Source: an uncultured Clostridia bacterium (GTDB lineage: Bacteria; Bacillota_A; Clostridia; TANB77; CAG-508). From it: 64,000 bases of DNA. The position numbers and the translations under genes were made by a program. Below are positions 57,403-64,000 of this stretch, in pieces. A model generated the notes under the pieces. The model was not told the origin of the DNA and ran no database searches. It worked only from the letters and a program-made list of their open reading frames with translations. Each line of letters opens with the position of its first letter. Within the stretch, counting starts at the first letter, position 1. Where the stretch lies: assembly GCA_947625985.1 (NCBI GenBank), contig CANQQF010000002.1, positions 42,490 to 106,489 of the forward strand. The letters are read 5' to 3'.

Positions 57403-59144
57403 TTATTCGCTAATAGCTTCTTTAATTATAGTCCAAACTCTTTCATCTTCCATCCCCAACTGCCATGATGCAACTCCTGCTAAACTTTTCTCTGATAATT
57501 CAGGCTTTCCTTCTATTTCAGGTAAATTTTTTATTAAAGATAACTTAGCTTTTATAGATTCTAGGTCTTCTATCCACATTTTCATTTTTATGTTTCCGTT
57601 CTGGAACTTCTATATAATTTTGCTTCAAGTCATTATCCCATTGTTTTTTTGTTCCGTTAGGCAATATTCTATCAATATCTTTCATTTGTACAACAGCACT
57701 TGTTGCTGTTCCGTCAGGTTTTTCTGCCCATAACCTTGTATAGAATGGTATACCTAAAATTATTTTTTCTGGCTCAATTTCTTCTGTTTTTAAAAATTTC
57801 TCTAAACTTAATTCAACCCAATTATATCCTGCAGTAGTTCCTGGAGTTGTACTTGATACTCCATATTGGTCATATGCCATAAATACTATATAATCGGCTT
57901 CATCTCCTATAACATTTCTATCAAAACATAAAGACCATGTTTCTCCACCATCAGGTGCTGTTACATCAACAGATAGAACTTTTCCCTTTTCTTTCATCCT
58001 AGGAGTTAACTCTATAATAAATCTAGAATATAAATCTTTATCTTCTTGCTTCATATTTTCAAAGTCTATATTCAATCCATCAAAATTATTGTCTAGACAA
58101 ATATTTACCAAATTCTTTATCAAATCTTTTCTTTTCTCATAATCATTCATAATTGATGAAGTTACATTAATCATATTTTCTCCTGCATTTGATACCATTG
58201 GCCAAACTTTATACCCATTATTATGTGCCCATTCGATATATTTTTTTCCATTGTCTCCAATATTTTGTTGTAACTCACCATTTTTGTCTAAATATAAGAA
58301 AGAAGGTGATATAACATTTATTCCATCAATTTTTGTCCCTGTCCTATCAGGAGTAATAGAAGTATCTGAAAAATAATCCCAAACTAAATTTATCTTGTCA
58401 TTAACTTGTTTTCTTTCTTCTTTACTTTCCCTAACAATTTCTTCTTGCTCAAGTTTTTTTGTTTTTACATACCCAACTTTTCCAGTTTCTGTTCTAATTT
58501 TTGTCCATCCTTTTTTTAAATCTTCAACTTTTATAACACTTTCACCTTTTTTTACTCTTGCAATAGTTTTTCCTATTACTCCTGTTGAAGATTTTACTGG
58601 AATACTACTTTTCACAATACACTTTTTTTGCTCTCTATCTATTGAATCTATTGTTACAACTTTTGTTTCTTCATTATATTTAATTTCAATACCATATACA
58701 TCTAGCATTTCAGAAATTGGTAAATAAATATTACCATCTTCTCTTTTTATAGCATGAGCCTTAGTCTCTACTCCGAGAGTCATTCACTTCCATAACATTA
58801 GTTTCAAATCCTATTTCGGCTATTTTCTCATCATATGTTGTAACTATTTTGTTATTTACCTCGTAAATATATTTATCGAAAAATCTTTTTGTATCAGATT
58901 CTGATAAATATATAATTCCTTTTTCATCAATTACTACTTCTGATTCCATATTAGATGTTATATTATTATTATTTATAACTAAATTTATTTCTTTATTCTT
59001 ATCAAAAACAATATAATTAGTTAGAATATAAAATAATACTAGTAATACCAATATAATTGCAACAATTATTGCTATTATTTTTATCCTTTTATTTGTATCT
59101 TTTTCATATACATTTGTATTTATCGCTCTTTTTCCTTTTCCCAT
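57403..59144 (-). CDS. YaaH/SleL-type glycosyl hydrolase 18, interrupted by two +1 CGGA sites
   Basis: Spore-cortex or cell-wall glucosaminidase-type protein. Three frames must be joined to give 579 residues. Frame one has a membrane helix (about 24-46) and the start of a copper-amine-oxidase-N-like domain, to TCT CGG AGT (58775). Frame two finishes that domain (GVETKAHAIKREDGNIYLPI), adds an SH3-like domain (WTKIRTETGKVGYVKT) and the GH18 barrel with FDGLNIDFENM (catalytic DxxDxDxE), to GAA CGG AAA (57598). Frame three supplies the barrel's last strands, MKMWIEDLESIKAKL and SLAGVASWQLGMED, highly typical of YaaH. All pieces lack other damage. ATG 59144 lies in a strong context. Confidence 0.87.
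57595..57598 (-). other. Second +1 frameshift site CGGA in the yaaH-type gene
   Basis: Frame zero: CCA GAA CGG AAA CAT. Restored frame: GGA AAC ATA AAA ATG, into the final GH18 strands. Confidence 0.87.
58772..58775 (-). other. First +1 frameshift site CGGA in the yaaH-type gene
   Basis: Frame zero: GAC TCT CGG AGT AGA GAC TAA. Restored frame: GGA GTA GAG ACT AAG GCT, continuing the same beta-domain. Confidence 0.87.
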
Positions 59145-59301
59145 GTTTTTCTCCTTATTTTGTTTTTATTTCTATTCATGTGCTCATTGTACATTAACTA
59201 AAAAAATAAATCAACCATTATTGCATAATCAAAGTTATATAATTTTTCGATTTTGCTCCAACTTTGCTTCCAGTGCAATAAAAAGAGAAAAATATTTTTT
59301 T

Positions 59302-61344
59302 CTAAATTCTTATTGTATTAAAAATAGTAATTAATGTTACTCCTACATCTGCAAATACAGCTTCCCACATATCTGCAATTCCTAAGAAACTTAAAAATAA
59401 AATCGCTATTTTTACACCTATTGCAAATATTAAATTTTGTTTTATTATTTTATTTGTCTTTTTTGAAATATTAATTGCATCAGAAATCTTTGATAGTTCA
59501 TCTGTCATTATAACAACATCAGATGCTTCTATTGCAGAACTTGAACCAATTCCTCCCATAGAAATTCCAACATCAGCCCTTGCTAAAACAGGGCTGTCAT
59601 TTATTCCATCTCCTACAAAAGCAACCTTCTTATTATTTCCTAATTCTTTTTCTAACTCTTTAAATTTATCAGTTGGCAACATTTCTGCTTTTACCTCTTG
59701 TATTCCTATCTTTGAGGCAATATTTTTCGCAACTTCTTTTTTGTCTCCTGTAAACATCTTTGTAGTTATATGTTTTTTATGTAAAATTTCTAATGCTTCT
59801 TTTGTTCCTTTTTTTACTTCGTCATTAAGTACTATTTTTGCAACTACATCATTGTCAATATTAAGAAATAAAATTGTTCCATTCTTTTCTTCATTTTCTT
59901 CAAACTCCACAAATTTAGCATTTCCTATTTTTATCTGTTTTCCATCATATTTAAATTTAATTCCTTTTCCTGAAACTTCTTCATATTCAGATACATTTTC
60001 TATTTTTAGTTTTCCTTTTATTTGTTTTTTTACTTTTCTCATTATAGACTCTGCAATAGGATGTTTTGAAAACTGCTCACCTGCTCCTAAATATTCTAAT
60101 ATTTGATTATAATTGTATTTTTCATTAATTATAATTATATCTTCTACTTCAAATTTTCCCGTTGTTATAGTTCCCGTTTTATCAAATATTATTTCATTGA
60201 TATCTTTTAAAGTATCTAAATAGTCACTCCCCTTTATAAGAATTCCCTTTTTAGATGCTCTACCTATTCCAGTAAAATATGATAATGGAACAGAAATAGC
60301 TATAGCACAAGGACAAGAAATTACTAAAAATGTTAATGCTTTATATATACTTTCATTATAGGTTGTTTTAGTTATTAATGGTATTATTATCGCAACGAGT
60401 ATAGCTAGGAAAACAACTATTGGTGTATATATTTTTGCTGCTTTAGTTACAAAAGTTTCAGTTTTTGCTTTTTTATCTGTTGCATTTTCTACTAAATTTA
60501 ATATTTGGTTTACAGTACTATTTTCATATGTTTTTTGAACTTTAACTTCAATTACTCCGTTTATATTTATTCCACCTGAAATAACTGATGAACCTTTTGA
60601 GATTTTTACTAATTTACTTTCGCCAGTTAATGCAGAATTATCAATTTCAGTTTCTCCATCTATAACAATTCCGTCTAACGGTATCTTTTCTCCTGCTTTA
60701 ATTATAATTGTATCTCCTACTTTAACTTCTTCAGGATTAACTTTTTCTCCTGTTTTAAGGTTAGCATATTCTGGTTTTATATCCATCAAATCTGAAATAG
60801 ATTTTCTAGTTTTACCAATTGCTTTTGATTCAAGAATTTTACCTATTTCATATAATGTTATGACCATTACACCTTCCATACCTTCACCAACAAAAAATGC
60901 TCCTATACATGAAACTGTAATTAAGAAACTCTCATCTAACACTTTATTAAGCAATTGCTTTATTGCTTTTTTTGCAGTTTTGGCAAGTAATATTATTAAT
61001 GAAATAATTGTAAAAACAGGTTCTTGTTGAATAATTTTTCCAACAATAAATATTAAAACACCTATAATTAATCTAAGAACATCAATTCCAGTTCTTTCAA
61101 CATTTTTTATTTCTTCATGTTCTTCTAATAAAATTACATCTTCTTCAATAGATTGAATCTGCTTCTCTAATTTATTTTTTATGTCACTTTCAAGGTTACT
61201 TTTTAATGAAATTTTGGAAGTAGAAAAATTTACAATTACATCTTCATATTCATCCATTTTATTTAAATTTTCCTCTATTTTTCTTGCACAATTAGCACAA
61301 TCTAAACCTTTTATTGTATATCTATAATTCTTCAATATGTTCAC
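59302..61344 (-). CDS. cadA: Cd/Zn/Pb-type P1B ATPase
   Basis: Heavy-metal efflux pump of 680 residues. It has an N-terminal metal-binding domain with GLDCANCARKIEE, membrane helices, the ion-site CPC in SCPCAIAISVPL, phosphorylation motif DKTGTITTG, HPIAES and the hinge GDGINDSPVLARADVGI. The GTG start overlaps the end of arsR; a TTG three codons on is an alternative. Confidence 0.92.
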   Translation of the reverse strand: MNILKNYRYTIKGLDCANCARKIEENLNKMDEYEDVIVNFSTSKISLKSNLESDIKNKLEKQIQSIEEDVILLEEHEEIKNVERTGIDVLRLIIGVLIFIVGKIIQQEPVFTIISLIILLAKTAKKAIKQLLNKVLDESFLITVSCIGAFFVGEGMEGVMVITLYEIGKILESKAIGKTRKSISDLMDIKPEYANLKTGEKVNPEEVKVGDTIIIKAGEKIPLDGIVIDGETEIDNSALTGESKLVKISKGSSVISGGININGVIEVKVQKTYENSTVNQILNLVENATDKKAKTETFVTKAAKIYTPIVVFLAILVAIIIPLITKTTYNESIYKALTFLVISCPCAIAISVPLSYFTGIGRASKKGILIKGSDYLDTLKDINEIIFDKTGTITTGKFEVEDIIIINEKYNYNQILEYLGAGEQFSKHPIAESIMRKVKKQIKGKLKIENVSEYEEVSGKGIKFKYDGKQIKIGNAKFVEFEENEEKNGTILFLNIDNDVVAKIVLNDEVKKGTKEALEILHKKHITTKMFTGDKKEVAKNIASKIGIQEVKAEMLPTDKFKELEKELGNNKKVAFVGDGINDSPVLARADVGISMGGIGSSSAIEASDVVIMTDELSKISDAINISKKTNKIIKQNLIFAIGVKIAILFLSFLGIADMWEAVFADVGVTLITIFNTIRI

Positions 61345-61675
61345 GTCCCTTCTTCACAATTTGAGCTATATGATCATCATCTAAACTATAATATACTACT
61401 TTACCTTCTTTGCGATGTTTCACCAATTTAGATTGTTTTAAAATTCTTAATTGGTGTGATATTGCAGATTGTGTAGTTTTAACAATATTTGCTATATCAC
61501 AAACACAAAGTTCTTCATTCATTAATGCATAAATAATTTTCATTCTAGTAGAATCTGCAAAAACTTTAAAAAATTCGGCTAAATCGTATATCAACCCATC
61601 ATCAGGCATTACTTTTTTTACCTTTTCTACTGTTTCTTCATGTAGAATTGTACATTCATAAATATTTTCTTCCAT
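61322..61675 (-). CDS. ArsR/SmtB metal-sensing repressor
   Basis: A 117-residue winged-helix repressor. It has ELCVCDIANIVKTTQSAISH (Cys pair plus recognition helix) and a C-terminal DDHIAQIVKKGREHIEE, matching the alpha-5 Zn site pattern of SmtB/CadC. It overlaps cadA by 23 bases and should repress the pair until Zn, Cd or Pb binds. Confidence 0.9.
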   Translation of the reverse strand: MEENIYECTILHEETVEKVKKVMPDDGLIYDLAEFFKVFADSTRMKIIYALMNEELCVCDIANIVKTTQSAISHQLRILKQSKLVKHRKEGKVVYYSLDDDHIAQIVKKGREHIEEL

Positions 61676-61761
61676 AACTTTCTCCTTATTTTAATATATG
61701 ATTATATGTTCATATGTTTATTTTAATATTTACTTTACTTTTTGTCAATACATTTTTCAAC

Positions 61762-61800
61762 AAAAAAAGAAACCAATCTTTTAAATTGGTTCCTTTTTTT
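61762..61800 (-). terminator. Terminator after the Ig-like repeat protein gene
   Basis: AAAAAAAGAAACCAAT and ATTGGTTCCTTTTTTT pair around a 7-base loop, with a T7 tail on the minus strand. Confidence 0.82.
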
Positions 61801-61806
61801 ATTTTT

Positions 61807-64000
61807 TTATAATTCACTAAATGTTATTAATGTTATATATCCTTCACTATTATAGCCAAATGTTACTACATATTTCCCTGCAGCTTTTATACTTGTTGTT
61901 GGTATTGATGTTCCACTATAATATTTATCTGATGCTTTTAAGTCTAGCCTTACTTTTATTTGTCTATTAGTTGAGTCAGCATTATTATTTATTATTTGTT
62001 GTACAACTGTTTTTACTTGTGTTCCTGTAATTTTCTTGCTTTTATATTGATTAAATTTTGCATTAAAATCTTGTGGTGTATTATGTTCACTAAATGTTAT
62101 CATTGTTATATATCCAGCACTATTATATCCAAATGTTACAATATATTTAGTATTATTTTTTATTTTTGTTGTTGGTATTGATGTTCCACTATAATAAATA
62201 TCTGATGTATCTAAATCTAATCTTACTCTTATTTGTCTATTCTTATTAGCTACATCTTTATTACTAGCTATTATTTTTTGTATTACTGTTTTAGCTTCTG
62301 TTCCAGTAATCTGTTTACAACTATATGGCATAAATTGGGCATTAAAGTTAGCTGCTGTATTATATTCACTAAATGTTATCATCGTTATATATCCTGAACT
62401 ATTATATCCAAATGTCACAATGTATTTACTATTATTACTTATTGATGTTGTTGGTATTGATGTTCCACTATAATATTTATCTGATGCATCTAGATCTAAT
62501 CTTACCCTTATTTGTCTACCATTTGAAATTTTGTTATTATTTATTATTTTTTGTATTACTGTTTTAGCTACTGCTCCAGTAATTTGTTTACAACTATATG
62601 GCATAAATTGTGCATTAAATTGGTCTGCTGAAATATCTTTTACAGTTACTTTAAATGTTGTTGTTAATCCTTGATATTTTAATGTAATTGTTTGTGTTCC
62701 TACTTTATTTGCATTATATCCACTTACTGTTACTCCTGATGATGCCATTGCAAATGCTACTCCTTTTTTAGTATTGTAATTTGCCTGTACACATCCTCCT
62801 GTCAAATCTAATTTTTCTCCTTTTTGATATACTGTTTTATTTGGTAATCTTGTTACAAAGAACTTTGTAATTTTAGCTGATTCTTGAACAGTTATTTTAA
62901 ATGTTGTTGTTTTTCCTTGATATTTTAATGTAATTGTTTGTGTTCCTATCTTATTTGCATTATATCCTGTTGCTGTAGCTTGAGTCATTGATACTGTATT
63001 AGTGTGACCATCTAAGTAAGTTGCCAATAATGTTCCACCTGTTAAACTTAACTTTTCTCCTTTTATATATACAGTTTTAGTTGGCATTGTTTTAACTTTT
63101 ATACTTGTTGGATTTTTACTTGTTACATAAACTTGGAAAGTTGTTGATTTTCCTTGGTAATACATTTTTACAGTTTGCCATCCTAATTTTGTATAATTAT
63201 ATCCGCTTGTTGATACACCAGATGCAGTCATTGATATTGTCTTAGATGTACCATTTGAATATCTTACTAATAATGTTCCTCCTGCAAAGTTTAATGGTAT
63301 ACCATCTTCTTTATAATATACTGTTTTCGTAGGTTTTTTAGATACACTTATACTTGAAACAGTATTACTTTGACTAACAACTGAAACTGTATATGTTGTA
63401 GATTTTCCTCCATATTTTACTGTGATTTTTTGGCTTCCTACTTTTTTAGCATTATATCCGCTTACTGTTACTCCTGTATGTGTCATTAATATATTTCCTG
63501 CTCTTCCATCTTCATAAGTTACATATATTTGTCCTCCAGTTAAGTCTAATTTTTCTCCTATGCTATATTTTATTTTATTTGGCATTTTTGATATATTAAT
63601 TTTAGCTACTTTATTAGTAATTACATATACTTTAAATGATGTTGCTTTACCTTCATAATATACATATATTGTTTGCCAACCATTTTTGTTATAGTTAATT
63701 CTACTTGATGTTATATTTGCATTTGTCATTGAAATAGTCTTCTTACTTCCATTTGAATATGTTAATTCTAATATTCCTCCACTAAAGTCTAATGGTTTAG
63801 CATCTTCTTTAACATATGTATTTTTTGTTGGATTCTTTGATATTCTGATACTTGTTAATTTAGAGCTTTGAATTACTTGGACATTGAATTTTGCTGTTGC
63901 TTTCATTCCATCAAAACTTACTGTTAATGTTTGTGTTCCCACTTTATTTGCATTATATCCTGTTACATGAACTTTTGAATCTGTCATTTTATATTTAGCA
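61807..64000 (-). CDS. Surface protein with bacterial Ig-like repeats, N-terminus outside the window
   Basis: At least 730 residues, continuing in frame past the right edge; the ATG at 63987 is internal because AKYK precedes it in frame. One partial and five complete Ig-like (Big_3-type) repeats of about 80 residues are visible, for example LTGGQIYVTYEDG, VTVSGYNAKKVGSQKITVKY. Repeats with KEDA-PLDF-GG alternate with repeats of the GEKLDLTGG type. Three copies of an 85-90-residue module end the protein (FNAQFMPYSCKQITG..., final ITLITFSEL). No LPXTG anchor is at the C-terminus. Probably an adhesin or wall protein. Confidence 0.82.
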   Translation of the reverse strand, partial: AKYKMTDSKVHVTGYNANKVGTQTLTVSFDGMKATAKFNVQVIQSSKLTSIRISKNPTKNTYVKEDAKPLDFSGGILELTYSNGSKKTISMTNANITSSRINYNKNGWQTIYVYYEGKATSFKVYVITNKVAKINISKMPNKIKYSIGEKLDLTGGQIYVTYEDGRAGNILMTHTGVTVSGYNAKKVGSQKITVKYGGKSTTYTVSVVSQSNTVSSISVSKKPTKTVYYKEDGIPLNFAGGTLLVRYSNGTSKTISMTASGVSTSGYNYTKLGWQTVKMYYQGKSTTFQVYVTSKNPTSIKVKTMPTKTVYIKGEKLSLTGGTLLATYLDGHTNTVSMTQATATGYNANKIGTQTITLKYQGKTTTFKITVQESAKITKFFVTRLPNKTVYQKGEKLDLTGGCVQANYNTKKGVAFAMASSGVTVSGYNANKVGTQTITLKYQGLTTTFKVTVKDISADQFNAQFMPYSCKQITGAVAKTVIQKIINNNKISNGRQIRVRLDLDASDKYYSGTSIPTTSISNNSKYIVTFGYNSSGYITMITFSEYNTAANFNAQFMPYSCKQITGTEAKTVIQKIIASNKDVANKNRQIRVRLDLDTSDIYYSGTSIPTTKIKNNTKYIVTFGYNSAGYITMITFSEHNTPQDFNAKFNQYKSKKITGTQVKTVVQQIINNNADSTNRQIKVRLDLKASDKYYSGTSIPTTSIKAAGKYVVTFGYNSEGYITLITFSEL

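Noticed and set aside
13114..58775. Random sequencing or assembly indels as the cause of the seven breaks
   Set aside because: None of the seven lies in a homopolymer, the bases around them differ, and each adds exactly one C in front of GGA in the coding frame. Random errors would not pick in-frame CGG-A every time. Raw reads would still be the final proof.
13114..58775. CGG simply reassigned to another amino acid, as reported for some bacteria
   Set aside because: Reassignment would keep the frame, but at all seven sites the family sequence continues only in the +1 frame.
13114..58775. prfB-like frameshifting driven by an upstream Shine-Dalgarno and P-site slip
   Set aside because: Only the VWA site has a GGAG-like stretch nearby, and the P-site codons cannot re-pair one base downstream.
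12955..59144. Calling the six genes decaying pseudogenes
   Set aside because: There are no other stops, deletions or damaged motifs in them. Two are core sporulation or ribosome-rescue genes, and the operon overlaps are intact.

Overview
The window is very AT-rich DNA from a spore-forming member of the Clostridia (Bacillota). The evidence is a complete spoIIIA operon, SleB, a YlbJ/SpoVV-type transporter, spore photoproduct lyase, a SigH-type sigma factor, a YaaH/SleL-type glycosidase, a T-box in front of ileS, and AGGAGG ribosome binding sites. Most genes lie on the minus strand. I see no rRNA, tRNA, CRISPR array, insertion sequence or prophage.

Main observation. Six genes are broken by a single extra base, one of them twice, giving seven sites. 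At every one of the seven the extra base is the C of an in-frame CGG codon followed by A. Skipping that C, so that GGA (Gly) is read, restores the known family sequence to its normal stop. The genes are rqcH, a tandem HExxH protein, an mscS-type channel, spoIIIAB, a von Willebrand A (VWA) protein and a yaaH-type glycosidase (two sites). I scanned the window by hand for in-frame CGG. The only other one is followed by C and needs no shift. The pattern fits a lineage in which CGG is not read as arginine and the 4-mer CGGA acts as a +1 frameshift site read as glycine. The codons before the sites all differ in kind, there is no shared homopolymer, and P-site re-pairing is not possible, so random sequencing error and classical slippage are poor explanations. 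SpoIIIAA carries a different +1 break in an A5 run.

Layout. 1-3.9 kb: a DUF305 gene end, then ileS with a T-box whose specifier I place at AUC. 3.9-11.4 kb: sleB, holA, ruvC, a glycogen debranching enzyme, a divergent yvcK, murB and a prepilin-like gene. 11.5-14.7 kb (plus strand): ylbJ, a small hydrophilic gene and rqcH. 14.7-23.4 kb: two unknown proteins, the duplicated HExxH protein, addA and the mscS-type gene. 23.5-29.8 kb: pfkA and spoIIIAA-AH. 29.8-34 kb: two paralogous membrane-anchored proteins and yebC. 34-39.2 kb: a MoxR/DUF58/VWA/TPR operon. 39.4-43.9 kb: leuA with a newly recognised Ile/Leu-rich leader peptide and a 23-bp hairpin, splB, a Nudix hydrolase and an unknown membrane protein. 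44-49.9 kb: rpoZ and a run of housekeeping and repair enzymes, mntP and bioY. 49.9-53.1 kb: feoAB and a divergent tetR with a pair of matching operator-like sites. 53.1-57.3 kb: dxr, an HD hydrolase, ispD, ispE and sigH. 57.4-61.7 kb: the yaaH-type glycosidase and a cadA/arsR metal efflux pair. 61.8 kb to the edge: a large surface protein with Ig-like repeats, whose C-terminal module is shared with the two paralogues at 29.8-33.2 kb.

Working together, spoIIIAA-AH, yaaH, sleB, ylbJ, splB and sigH cover sporulation and germination. dxr, ispD and ispE are three steps of the MEP isoprenoid route. feoAB, mntP and cadA with their regulators handle metals.
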